Notes under the pieces: model-generated
Databases searched by the model: none
What the model was told of the DNA's origin: nothing
Seen by the model: only the letters and a program-made list of their open reading frames with translations
Translations under genes and position numbers: made by a program
Part shown: positions 17,201 through 23,887 of the stretch, in pieces
How the letters are laid out: every line of letters starts with the position of its first letter
How positions within the stretch are numbered: position 1 is the first letter of the stretch
Assembly (NCBI RefSeq): GCF_021172065.1
Contig: NZ_CP087880.1
Coordinates: forward strand, 1,526,583-1,590,582
Direction: 5' to 3'
Length of the DNA stretch: 64,000 nucleotides
From: Pseudocitrobacter corydidari
GTDB lineage: Bacteria; Pseudomonadota; Gammaproteobacteria; Enterobacterales; Enterobacteriaceae

Positions 17201-17773
17201 ATTCTGGTACTGGATACCCAGTGTTATTCCAACACCGGCGGTCAGGCGTCGAAAGCCACCCCGCTCGGCGCAGTCACGAAATTTGGCGAGCACGGCAAGC
17301 GCAAGGCGCGTAAAGACCTGGGCGTCAGCATGATGATGTACGGACATGTGTACGTGGCGCAGATTTCGCTGGGCGCACAGCTTAACCAGACGGTGAAAGC
17401 GATACAGGAAGCGGAGTCGTATCCGGGGCCATCGTTGATTATCGCCTACAGCCCGTGTGAAGAGCATGGTTACGACCTGGCGCTGAGTCACGATCAGATG
17501 CGCCAGCTCACTGCCTCCGGCTTCTGGCCGCTGTTCCGTTTCGACCCGCGACGTGCCGATGAAGGTAAAATCCCGCTGATGCTGGATTCTCGCCCACCGT
17601 CAGCCGCGCTGGATGAAACGCTGATGAATGAACAGCGCTTCCGTCGACTTAACACTCAGCAGCCGGAAGTGGCAGAACAGCTCTGGAAGGATGCGGCGGA
17701 AGATCTGCAAAAACGCTATGACTTCCTTGCGATGCTGGCCGGGAAAGCAGAAAAACCAACAGCTGGGGAATAA
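14246..17773 (+). CDS. nifJ: Pyruvate:ferredoxin/flavodoxin oxidoreductase
   Basis: A very large (1175-residue) single-chain enzyme that oxidises pyruvate with CoA to acetyl-CoA and CO2, passing electrons to flavodoxin or ferredoxin. It corresponds to E. coli YdbK. The ATG at 14246 is preferred over the in-frame GTG three codons upstream because TAAGGTG lies at the right distance and the family starts here. Domains in order: pyruvate-binding/TPP pyrimidine domain (Tyr-Pro-Ile-Thr-Pro-Ser-Ser near 26-32), a gamma domain, a two-cluster ferredoxin domain (Cys-Thr-Gln-Cys-Asn-His-Cys near 688-694 and Cys-Thr-Gly-Cys-Asn-Leu-Cys near 744-750), and a C-terminal TPP-binding domain with Cys-Ser-Gly-Cys-Gly-Glu-Thr and Gly-Gly-Asp-Gly-Trp-Ala. 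No nitrogen-fixation genes are nearby, so a redox-stress or fermentative role is likely. Confidence 0.96.
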   Translation: MITVDGNGAVASVAFRTSEVIAIYPITPSSTMAEQADAWAGNGLKNVWGDTPRVVEMQSEAGAIGAVHGALQTGALSTSFTSSQGLLLMIPTLYKLAGQLTPFVLHVAARTVATHALSIFGDHSDVMAVRQTGCAMLCAGSVQEAQDFALISHVATLKSRIPFIHFFDGFRTSHEINKIVPLADDTIRGLMPEDEIAAHRARALNPEHPVIRGTSANPDTYFQSREATNPWYNAVYQHVEQTMRDFADATGREYKPFEYYGHPQAERVIVIMGSAIGTCEEVVDELLTRGEKVGVLKVRLYRPFSAQHLLQVLPESARSVAVLDRTKEPGAQAEPLYLDVMTALAEAFNQGERETLPCVIGGRYGLSSKEFGPECVLAIFSELSQAKPKPRFTVGIYDDVTNLSLALPENSLPSRAKLEALFYGLGSDGSVSATKNNIKIIGNSTPWFAQGYFVYDSKKAGGLTVSHLRVSEEPIRSAYLVAQADFVGCHQLQFIDKYQMAERLKPGGIFLLNTPYHADEVWARLPQEVQAVLNQKKARFYVINAAKIARECGLAARINTVMQMAFFHLTQILPGDSALMELQGAIAKSYSSKGQDLVERNWQALALARELLFEVPLQPVVASSPNRPPVVSDAAPDFVKTVTAAMLAGLGDALPVSALPPDGTWPVGTTKWEKRNIAEEIPIWKEELCTQCNHCVAACPHSAIRAKVVSPEAMENAPSSLHSLDVKSRDMRGQKYVLQVAPEDCTGCNLCVEVCPAKDRQNPEIKAINMMSRLEHVEEEKVNYDFFLGLPEIDRSKLERIDIRTSQLITPLFEYSGACSGCGETPYIKLLTQLYGDRMLIANATGCSSIYGGNLPSTPYTTDINGRGPAWANSLFEDNAEFGLGFRLTVDQHRQRVMRLLDGFAEHIPAELNEALHADATPEVRREQVAQLRAALANVEGAQELLTDADALVEKSVWLIGGDGWAYDIGFGGLDHVMSLTENVNILVLDTQCYSNTGGQASKATPLGAVTKFGEHGKRKARKDLGVSMMMYGHVYVAQISLGAQLNQTVKAIQEAESYPGPSLIIAYSPCEEHGYDLALSHDQMRQLTASGFWPLFRFDPRRADEGKIPLMLDSRPPSAALDETLMNEQRFRRLNTQQPEVAEQLWKDAAEDLQKRYDFLAMLAGKAEKPTAGE

Positions 17774-17790
17774 GTTGTTGCTCAATCAGT

Positions 17791-17827
17791 AAAAAAAAGC
17801 CCGAATCGTTATTCGGGCTTGTCTTTT
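17791..17827 (+). terminator. Intrinsic terminator at the end of nifJ (shared with micC)
   Basis: A 10-bp perfect stem (17797-17806 with 17811-17820) with a 4-base loop. A-runs lie on the left and a T-rich stretch on the right, so it can stop transcripts from both sides: nifJ on the plus strand and micC on the minus strand. Confidence 0.85.
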
Positions 17828-17891
17828 ATAAAGACGAAAATAAAAACGGCACACGTCAATAAAACAGTGTGTGACAATAAAGGCATATAAC
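17791..17891 (-). ncRNA. micC: Small regulatory RNA MicC
   Basis: On the minus strand the RNA would start at 17891. As I recall it, its first 22 bases match E. coli MicC, the part that pairs with the ompC leader and blocks translation with Hfq. The rho-independent terminator stem and U-run at the 3' end are also conserved. The middle differs in sequence and the whole is about 101 nt against about 109 in E. coli. Position and direction (between nifJ and ompN, opposite to ompN) are those of E. coli micC. Confidence 0.88.
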
Positions 17892-17897
17892 GGCGGC

Positions 17898-17926
17898 ATC
17901 TTACTGCGAAAATATCGCTTTGTATA
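17898..17926 (-). promoter_or_regulatory. micC promoter
   Basis: On the minus strand, TAAGAT (17898-17903) lies 6 bp before the inferred +1 at 17891, with a weak -35 TATACA (17921-17926) at 17-bp spacing. This supports the placed 5' end of MicC. Confidence 0.6.
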
Positions 17927-18114
17927 ATTTTTATTTTGTATATATTATATGAATATATTCACCATAATTATCACTATTTCACAGGAATCATATTCTTGAG
18001 ATTTTACTTATTCCGTAACAATTGTTTTTTACCATCTCTCCTTTGACTCAATTAGCATGCGTGAGTTCCCTGATGGGAATCGAGTGTATAAAAACAATCT
18101 AAAGGAATAATTAA

Positions 18115-19284
18115 ATGAAAAGAAAAGTACTGGCCCTTGTTATCCCTGCACTGCTTTGCGCAGGCGCCGCTCACGCAGCAGAAATTTATAATAAAGATGG
18201 CAACAAATTAGATCTCTACGGCAAAGTAGATGGTCTGCACTATTTCTCTGATGACACCAACAGCGATGGTGACATGAGCTACGTGCGTCTGGGTTTTAAA
18301 GGTGAAACGCAGATTAACGATATGCTGACCGGTTATGGCCAATGGGAATATAACGTCCAGGCGAACAATACTGAGTCCAGCAGCGATCAGTCCTGGACGC
18401 GTCTGGCGTTCGCTGGCCTGAAGTTTGGTGAGTACGGTTCCTTCGATTATGGCCGTAACTACGGTGTGCTGTACGATATTGAAGGCTGGACCGATATGCT
18501 GCCGGAATTCGGCGGCGACTCCTACACCAAAGCAGATAACTTTATGACAGGCCGTGCTAACGGCGTAGCAACCTATCGCAACAGCGACTTCTTTGGTCTG
18601 GTAGATGGTTTGAATTTCGCGCTGCAGTATCAGGGGAATAACGAAGGTAACAACTGCGAAGAGTATTACTGTGGGTCTAACGAAGGCACGGGTAATAACA
18701 ATGGCCGTAACATCCGCAACGAGAACGGCGACGGCTGGGGCCTGGCATCAACCTACAATATTGGCATGGGCTTTAGCGTTGGTGCAGCCTACGCCTCCTC
18801 TGACCGTACCAATGACCAGGTTAACGCCGGTATTCCTGCAAACAGCGCCTATGCTGGCGGCGATAAAGCCGACGCGTGGACCGTGGGTATGAAGTACGAC
18901 GCCAACAATATCTATCTGGCGACCATGTATTCTGAAACCCGTAACATGACCCCGTACGGCAGTTCCAGTAGCGACAATGGCGGCGGTATTGCGGACAAAA
19001 CTCAAAACTTCGAAGTGACCGCGCAGTACCAGTTCGACTTCGGTCTGCGCCCGGCAGTTTCCTTCCTGATGTCTAAAGGTAAGGACCTGCAAACCACGAA
19101 TGGTGTCGGCGATAAAGACCTGGTCAAATATGCAGATGTGGGTATGACCTACTTCTTCAACAAAAACATGTCCACCTACGTTGATTATAAAATCAACCTG
19201 CTGGACGAAGACGATGCATTCTACAACAACAACGGTATTTCTACCGATGACGTTGTCGGTGTCGGCCTGGTATATCAGTTCTAA
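18115..19284 (+). CDS. ompN: Outer-membrane general porin OmpN
   Basis: A 389-residue trimeric-porin precursor with a signal peptide (residues 1-21, ending Ala-His-Ala), a 16-strand beta-barrel pattern, the constriction-loop motif with Pro-Glu-Phe-Gly-Gly-Asp (about 130-135) and a C-terminal Phe for outer-membrane assembly. Sequence, and position next to micC and nifJ, identify it as OmpN (OmpK37-type in Klebsiella). A good AAAGGA site precedes the ATG. An unusual insert in the fourth extracellular loop carries two cysteines, Cys181 and Cys186, whereas general porins normally lack cysteine in the mature chain. Expression of OmpN is usually low. Confidence 0.93.
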   Translation: MKRKVLALVIPALLCAGAAHAAEIYNKDGNKLDLYGKVDGLHYFSDDTNSDGDMSYVRLGFKGETQINDMLTGYGQWEYNVQANNTESSSDQSWTRLAFAGLKFGEYGSFDYGRNYGVLYDIEGWTDMLPEFGGDSYTKADNFMTGRANGVATYRNSDFFGLVDGLNFALQYQGNNEGNNCEEYYCGSNEGTGNNNGRNIRNENGDGWGLASTYNIGMGFSVGAAYASSDRTNDQVNAGIPANSAYAGGDKADAWTVGMKYDANNIYLATMYSETRNMTPYGSSSSDNGGGIADKTQNFEVTAQYQFDFGLRPAVSFLMSKGKDLQTTNGVGDKDLVKYADVGMTYFFNKNMSTYVDYKINLLDEDDAFYNNNGISTDDVVGVGLVYQF

Positions 19285-19292
19285 TCGTTATC

Positions 19293-19316
19293 GCCCGCTG
19301 GCAACGGCGGGCATTT
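19293..19316 (+). terminator. Hairpin after ompN, probable terminator
   Basis: A GC-rich 6-bp stem (19293-19298 with 19307-19312) follows the ompN stop by 8 bp, with only a short T-run after it. Plausible but weak. Confidence 0.45.
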
Positions 19317-19406
19317 CCTAAACCCGGAACACTTCAACTCATACCATCCGTTTTTCTTCACCTTTTTGCGGGTTATATTTTTTATAACACCGACAGGCGG
19401 CACACA

Positions 19407-19574
19407 ATGAAAAACGTTGAATCATATTTGCAGGTTATGAAAAAGCTCTGGCAGCAGGAGCCAAAAGTTAAGAATTCTTTTTTGGTATTTTATTTAACAC
19501 CAGAACAACGCTATGAACGCTTAAAAGAGATCATGGCACCGCTGAGTCAAAAACAGAATATATTCAGTAAATAA
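19407..19574 (+). CDS. Small hypothetical protein (55 aa)
   Basis: A 55-residue reading frame with an AGGCGG-like ribosome site 5-6 bp before its ATG, which is the main reason to think it is translated. The product is soluble, basic and mostly helical by composition, with a Phe-Leu-Val-Phe-Tyr core and a C-terminal region rich in Lys, Glu and Gln. No signal peptide or membrane segment. It sits alone between ompN and the convergent HMA-domain gene. I do not recognise the family and assign no function. Confidence 0.55.
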   Translation: MKNVESYLQVMKKLWQQEPKVKNSFLVFYLTPEQRYERLKEIMAPLSQKQNIFSK

Positions 19575-19630
19575 ATATAATGAGCATAATTGTGGCGAGC
19601 CTGCTTTTTATCCGACTCGCCAGCTAACGT

Positions 19631-19915
19631 TTATTGCACTTGCGCAACGTTGTTTATTTCGCCTTTAAAACCGGTTTTCGCAATTGCCGCGAGCAGTCGC
19701 TGATTATCAAAGTTATCAGGAACGGTCACCAGCGCCTGACGCGTCTTCAACGAGGCTTTCGCTTTAATCACGCCATCCGTGCTACGCAACGCCTGATTAA
19801 TGGAAATCACACACAGCGAACAGTTCATCTCACCGATATCGATGGTCACCAACTTATCTCCCGCCCAGCTTAAGGGGGCGGCCAGCAGCAGCGCGATACA
19901 CAGTAACTTTTTCAT
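19631..19915 (-). CDS. Periplasmic heavy-metal-associated (MerP-like) protein
   Basis: A 94-residue exported protein: signal peptide (residues 1-18, ending Ser-Trp-Ala) followed by one HMA domain. The metal-binding motif is Glu-Met-Asn-Cys-Ser-Leu-Cys (Cys32 and Cys35), a variant of the usual Gly-Met-Thr-Cys-x-x-Cys. MerP proteins bind Hg(II) in the periplasm and hand it to MerT; related HMA proteins bind copper or zinc. The start overlaps the end of the MerT-like gene by 4 bp, so it is translated with it. No merR, merA or other mercury-resistance gene is nearby, so mercury is not a safe assumption. Confidence 0.82.
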   Translation of the reverse strand: MKKLLCIALLLAAPLSWAGDKLVTIDIGEMNCSLCVISINQALRSTDGVIKAKASLKTRQALVTVPDNFDNQRLLAAIAKTGFKGEINNVAQVQ

Positions 19916-20274
19916 TCCATCATCTCCCAAACCCAGGGCAGTACGTACGGATAGGTGAGCAGAGCCAGCACCAGCGGCACCGACAGCCAGTACAGCCACA
20001 CCAGCACCCGACGGCTCACCACGTTAACGCAAATGGGCTTAGGCGACAGATATAAACGCCAGAAGCCACGCGCCATCAGACCGAGCGACAGCAGCAGCAT
20101 CGGGATCTGTAACCAGGTTGCGCCAGGAATGCCGATAAGCCCCGCCGCAGAGATACCAAAAACCAGATACAGCAGCGGCCCGATGCAGCACAGTGTTGAC
20201 GCTCCGGCGGCGATAACCGCCGCCAGAAGCGTAACCAGCCCGCCCTTAATGCTGTTCGACGCTGACATAGTCAT
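19912..20274 (-). CDS. MerT-like inner-membrane metal transport protein
   Basis: A 120-residue protein with about three membrane segments (about residues 12-43, 53-72 and 90-113). The first helix carries the vicinal pair Cys29-Cys30 followed by Ile-Gly-Pro, the hallmark of MerT metal uptake proteins; a further Cys82 lies in the cytoplasmic loop, where MerT has a second cysteine pair. It overlaps the transglutaminase-like gene by 29 bp and the HMA gene by 4 bp. Two ATGs two codons apart make the start uncertain by 6 bp. Transport of a soft metal ion is likely, but which one is unknown. Confidence 0.8.
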   Translation of the reverse strand: MTMSASNSIKGGLVTLLAAVIAAGASTLCCIGPLLYLVFGISAAGLIGIPGATWLQIPMLLLSLGLMARGFWRLYLSPKPICVNVVSRRVLVWLYWLSVPLVLALLTYPYVLPWVWEMME

Positions 20275-21391
20275 AGCTGAAAAGCGCAGGATCGTAGAAG
20301 TTCAGCGGGTCACCGTCCACTTCCGCATACGGGTAGCCAAGGTTGTTGATGTCACCCTGCTCAGACGCCGGGAACAGCGCGAAATCGCGTGCGTGGTTAA
20401 AGCCGACCCAGTTCATCTCCCAGTTACCGAAGAGATAATCGTTAACCGCTTTCACCGCCGAGTCACCGTTTTCTTTTTTCTCGGTGAGACGCATTTTGGT
20501 CACATCCGCCGGATCCGCAGGTACCCAACCGAAGCCTGCCAGCCAGAACATCGCGCGGCAGTGCTGCCCCCCGCTCACTTTCGCTACGCCCTGAGCATCG
20601 GCGCTACCGAAGGCTTTTTTGGAATAGCTATCGAGCTTAATGGTCGACCCCAGACGAATACCAAACATCTCACGCGCCGGAATACCGACCGCGCGGCACA
20701 GCGCGACAAACACGGAGTTAATATCGGTACATTTTCCGCCGAGTTTATTGGTTTTCAGAATTTCGCCGACGTCACCGGTACCGCAGCCGATCACCGCATC
20801 GTCACGATGCATATGAGTGCTGACCCAGTCATGGATCAGACGCGCCTGTTTAATTGGCGCTTTTTCCTGACCAATTATTTCAAGCGCCCTCTCTTTTACC
20901 AGACCATCAACAGGGATGTGCGCAGTGGCCTGAAGAAAAGGTTTAATTTCATCCGGAATAACGGCATCACTTTCAGGCAACTGCCAGTCTGCCAGTTTAT
21001 TCTCTTTTAGCACTTCCCAGTCGTGGGTTTCAATGGTCATTTCGACTTTGATATCCAACGCGCCTTTAGAATCAGCCCAGGTCACAAACAACATTTTTGC
21101 GCCGTAGCGGTTGTTGGCATTGAGCGTTGCTTTCTGATAGTTACCACTGAAGGAGAGATCGAGTAGCTGTTGGAAGGCGGTATCTTCTGGCACCGGGATC
21201 CACAAATTAACCAGCCCTTCAGACCCTTTCGGCGCTTTCAGGCTATAGGTTTGCGTCATCACGAAACGACGGGCTTTGCCTGAGGAGACAACAGCAGGTT
21301 GAGCAACCTGTTTACTTTCGGAGAAGACCGGGCTGACAAGACCCAGCGTGGAGAGTGCGGCTGCGCTTTTTAGAAAATTACGCCGTTCCAT
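20246..21391 (-). CDS. Tat-exported transglutaminase-like protein
   Basis: A 381-residue protein whose chosen ATG (21389-21391) has an AAGGA ribosome site and gives an N-terminus with twin arginines, Glu-Arg-Arg-Asn-Phe-Leu-Lys, followed by a hydrophobic segment: a Tat signal. The C-terminal half holds a transglutaminase-like cysteine-protease core with Cys221 (Gly-Lys-Cys-Thr-Asp), His277 (Gly-Gln-His-Cys-Arg) and Asp293 (Pro-Ala-Asp-Pro-Ala-Asp), so the triad is intact. Such proteins can be peptidases, amidases or cross-linking enzymes. Export by Tat suggests folding or cofactor loading in the cytoplasm. The gene leads a tight set with the MerT-like and HMA genes; how a transglutaminase fold relates to metal transport is not known to me. 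Confidence 0.8.
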   Translation of the reverse strand: MERRNFLKSAAALSTLGLVSPVFSESKQVAQPAVVSSGKARRFVMTQTYSLKAPKGSEGLVNLWIPVPEDTAFQQLLDLSFSGNYQKATLNANNRYGAKMLFVTWADSKGALDIKVEMTIETHDWEVLKENKLADWQLPESDAVIPDEIKPFLQATAHIPVDGLVKERALEIIGQEKAPIKQARLIHDWVSTHMHRDDAVIGCGTGDVGEILKTNKLGGKCTDINSVFVALCRAVGIPAREMFGIRLGSTIKLDSYSKKAFGSADAQGVAKVSGGQHCRAMFWLAGFGWVPADPADVTKMRLTEKKENGDSAVKAVNDYLFGNWEMNWVGFNHARDFALFPASEQGDINNLGYPYAEVDGDPLNFYDPALFSYDYVSVEQH

Positions 21392-21523
21392 TACAATTCC
21401 TTCAGTCGCGAGTAAAAGCTCGAACTTAACCCCGCACCTGCGGAGGTCGGCGTTATTATGCGGCGACACGGTCCACTCGACAACATCCAGTTTCACGCAT
21501 AGCGCGTTAATGGCCTTAAAATA

Positions 21524-21550
21524 CAAAAAAGACCCGCCGAAGCGAGTCTT
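21524..21550 (-). terminator. Intrinsic terminator of the DUF1471 gene
   Basis: On the minus strand a 9-bp stem with a TTCG tetraloop (21529-21550) is followed by a T-run (21524-21530). It lies 23 bp after the DUF1471 stop codon and separates that gene from the transglutaminase-like gene. Confidence 0.85.
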
Positions 21551-21573
21551 ATCAATAACGAATGATTTAGTTT

Positions 21574-21852
21574 TTACTTAAAGACTTCTGCTACGGCTTC
21601 AAAGTTCGGACCATGCTCACGCGCCGCAATAATCACGTAATATTTACCGCCTTTCTTATCCGCCAGTTCGGACAGTTTTTTGTGCAGATCGGACGGTGAA
21701 GAAACCTGTCCATTGGTAGCCCCTACTGAAACGTTACCGATGTATTCCAGTTTAAAGTGATGAGCCTCATCCTTGGAAATCAGGTCTGCTGCTGAAGTAC
21801 TAAATGCCACCATAGATAACGCAGCCATTGTCCCTAACAATACTTTTTTCAT
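21574..21852 (-). CDS. DUF1471 (YdgH/BhsA/McbA-like, YahO-type) periplasmic protein
   Basis: A 92-residue secreted protein. The signal peptide is clear (residues 1-21, ending Ser-Thr-Ser-Ala-Ala), followed by a single DUF1471 domain with the Ile-Gly-Asn-Val-Ser-Val strand, a Ser/Asp-rich turn, a helix rich in Leu and Lys, and Tyr-Tyr-Val-Ile-Ile-Ala-Ala-Arg. Members such as BhsA, McbA and YahO are small stress-linked periplasmic proteins; this one is closest in length and pattern to YahO. It is monocistronic, with its own terminator and a strong GGAG ribosome site. Confidence 0.85.
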   Translation of the reverse strand: MKKVLLGTMAALSMVAFSTSAADLISKDEAHHFKLEYIGNVSVGATNGQVSSPSDLHKKLSELADKKGGKYYVIIAAREHGPNFEAVAEVFK

Positions 21853-22253
21853 CGCATACTCTCCTGTTAACGTTTTGTCTTAGCCTGTAACAGTATAAGC
21901 CATTTTTGAGATATTCAATGAAAAGAAGAAACATTTAATCTGTATAACCAAAACGCACCTTACATTTACCTTCAAGGATAACCCTATACATTTAAAGACA
22001 AAACAGATTCCTCCTCTTCTATAAAAGAAGAGTCGAAATGCCCGGGTAATCAATAATGTCGAGTCTTATTGCACTGTTCTCTGCCGCGTCCAGGCCATGA
22101 CAGCAATACTCCGTAACAATTGAAACACTGTTCCTTTTTACCCAGCCATATAAAATAACAGCTAGTGACTATTAGAATCCAAACAACACTAAAACTTGAT
22201 CATTACGACATCAATTATAATTATTAGAACTCAACACAATATACGAGGCAGAA
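21853..22253. other. Intergenic region upstream of the DUF1471 and DUF1398 genes
   Basis: AT-rich non-coding stretch of about 400 bp between divergent genes. A perfect 7-bp inverted repeat with a 5-base AT loop (22014-22032) is the only notable structure; it could be an operator or a small hairpin. No reading frame here looks supported. Confidence 0.5.
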
Positions 22254-22670
22254 ATGGAGTTACATGATGAATTTTATGGTTTTTTCGAAAGAGTAAGGCA
22301 TAACCTGGACTTTATTTCTCTGTCATCGGATTTACGTCGTAACAACATCTCTCATTACATCTATTTTGTTGCGACGGGCAATATTAAACTCATTACCTGT
22401 ACTGATTCGTATATCTCCTTAAAAAATCATCGGCGCCTGGTGAAGGTAAATGGTTGTTCCTGTAGCGAATTGACACGTGAGGCAGCCAGACGAATTTTCT
22501 CAGGGGAATCTACCTATGAGCAATTTTATACTGAGCTGGCTCATGCAGGCGTGTTCAAATGGGTTGTGGATCTTCACAGCCTGACCCGTAGTTATTGGTC
22601 AAAAGACAATTATCTATTACACAGTGAGAACATTTTATCGCCCGTCTCTCTGAATGAAGCTGTCGCATGA
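22254..22670 (+). CDS. DUF1398-like protein with an extra N-terminal segment
   Basis: A 138-residue AT-rich gene. The C-terminal half (about 75-125) has the DUF1398 pattern seen in E. coli YbcV-like and phage proteins: an Ile-Phe-Ser-Gly-Glu-Ser start, Tyr-Glu-Gln-Phe-Tyr, Ala-Gly-Val, then Trp-Val-Val-Asp-Leu and Tyr-Trp-Ser-Lys-Asp. The first 70 residues, rich in Phe, Asn, Arg and His, are not something I recognise. An AGGCAG site precedes the ATG. DUF1398 has no established function. Low GC and lone position suggest acquisition. Confidence 0.65.
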   Translation: MELHDEFYGFFERVRHNLDFISLSSDLRRNNISHYIYFVATGNIKLITCTDSYISLKNHRRLVKVNGCSCSELTREAARRIFSGESTYEQFYTELAHAGVFKWVVDLHSLTRSYWSKDNYLLHSENILSPVSLNEAVA

Positions 22671-22908
22671 TTTCGGATTAACCACCGCCCCAACATCATC
22701 ATTATTAGCCTGGGTCTGGTTTGCGGGCTGATTCACAGCCTCATGAGCTGTCGTCATCAGGCAACGCCACTGCAAAACATGCTGGCATTCGTCGCCGTAA
22801 TCCGTACCATACACGCCACACAGTCGTAAGCTAACTCAGGCTAGCCTATGCTTAGCGGACGTTTCCGCGTATGCATCGCGCTCCTTTCGATTTTTGAGTA
22901 ATCATTAA

Positions 22909-23844
22909 ATGCAACAGAATCAAGATATTAGTAAAAAAGAGCAATACAACCTCAACAAATTGCAAAAGCGCCTGCGTCGCAACGTCGGTGAAGCCATTGC
23001 TGACTTCAACATGATTGAAGATGGCGACCGCATCATGGTTTGCCTCTCCGGCGGCAAAGACAGCTACACCATGCTGGAGATTCTGCGTAATCTGCAACAA
23101 AGCGCGCCGATTAGCTTTAGCCTGGTGGCGGTAAACCTCGACCAGAAACAACCAGGATTCCCGGAGCACATTCTGCCGGAGTATCTGGAGAAATTAGGCG
23201 TCGAGTACAAGATTGTTGAAGAAAATACCTACGGCATCGTCAAAGAGAAGATCCCTGAAGGCAAAACCACCTGTTCGCTGTGCTCACGCCTGCGTCGTGG
23301 GATCCTTTACCGTACGGCGACTGAACTGGGCGCGACCAAAATCGCCCTCGGCCATCACCGTGACGATATTTTGCAGACCCTGTTCCTGAACATGTTTTAC
23401 GGCGGGAAAATGAAAGGGATGCCACCGAAGCTGATGAGCGACGATGGCAAACATATTGTCATCCGTCCGCTGGCCTACTGCCGCGAGAAGGACATTGAGC
23501 GCTTCTCTGAAGCCAAAGCCTTCCCGATTATCCCTTGCAACCTGTGCGGCTCGCAGCCAAACCTGCAACGTCAGGTTATTGGCGATATGCTGCGCGATTG
23601 GGATAAGCGTTATCCTGGCCGCATTGAGACCATGTTCAGCGCCATGCAAAACGTGGTGCCGTCGCATCTGTGCGACACCGAACTGTTCGATTTCAAAGGG
23701 ATTACGCACGGTTCTGAAGTGGTTAACGGCGGCGACCTGGCCTTTGATCGCGAAGAAATGCCGTTACAACCTGCGGGTTGGCAGCCTGAAGAAGACGACG
23801 CTCAGCTTGATGAACTGCGCCTGAATGTGGTGGAAGTGAAATAA
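22909..23844 (+). CDS. ttcA: tRNA 2-thiocytidine(32) synthetase TtcA
   Basis: A 311-residue PP-loop ATPase with an iron-sulfur cluster that thiolates cytidine 32 of several tRNAs. The PP-loop Ser-Gly-Gly-Lys-Asp-Ser is at about 47-52, and the two cysteine pairs Cys-Ser-Leu-Cys (about 122-125) and Cys-Asn-Leu-Cys (about 213-216) are present. The sequence is close to E. coli TtcA, which in that species is the attachment gene of the Rac prophage; here the gene is intact with no prophage next to it. Confidence 0.96.
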   Translation: MQQNQDISKKEQYNLNKLQKRLRRNVGEAIADFNMIEDGDRIMVCLSGGKDSYTMLEILRNLQQSAPISFSLVAVNLDQKQPGFPEHILPEYLEKLGVEYKIVEENTYGIVKEKIPEGKTTCSLCSRLRRGILYRTATELGATKIALGHHRDDILQTLFLNMFYGGKMKGMPPKLMSDDGKHIVIRPLAYCREKDIERFSEAKAFPIIPCNLCGSQPNLQRQVIGDMLRDWDKRYPGRIETMFSAMQNVVPSHLCDTELFDFKGITHGSEVVNGGDLAFDREEMPLQPAGWQPEEDDAQLDELRLNVVEVK

Positions 23845-23852
23845 ACACATGC

Positions 23853-23880
23853 GTCAGGCCGACATTCTGGTCGGCCTGAC
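23853..23880. terminator. Bidirectional hairpin between ttcA and dbpA
   Basis: An 11-bp stem (23853-23863 with 23870-23880) lies in the 43-bp gap between the convergent ttcA and dbpA genes. It is likely a shared terminator, although T-runs are short. Confidence 0.6.
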
Positions 23881-23887
23881 TAAAGCA

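Noticed and set aside
16865..17491. Minus-strand frame of 208 codons in nifJ
   Set aside because: Antisense shadow of the TPP domain of the oxidoreductase, no independent support.
14246..17773. Nitrogen-fixation context for nifJ
   Set aside because: No nif genes nearby and the gene sits in the E. coli ydbK neighbourhood; the name reflects the enzyme family only.
19631..20274. Mercury-resistance (mer) operon
   Set aside because: MerT-like and MerP-like genes are present but merR, merA and merD are not, and the cysteine motifs differ; a mercury role is not supported.
19955..21010. Plus-strand frame of 351 codons opposite the transglutaminase-like and MerT-like genes
   Set aside because: Composition is that of a shadow frame and the minus-strand genes have signal peptides, catalytic residues and ribosome sites.
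22671..22830. Hydrophobic short frame between the DUF1398 gene and ttcA
   Set aside because: It would encode a membrane-like segment, but no start codon with a ribosome site was seen for the full stretch. It could be a gene remnant; not reported as a gene.
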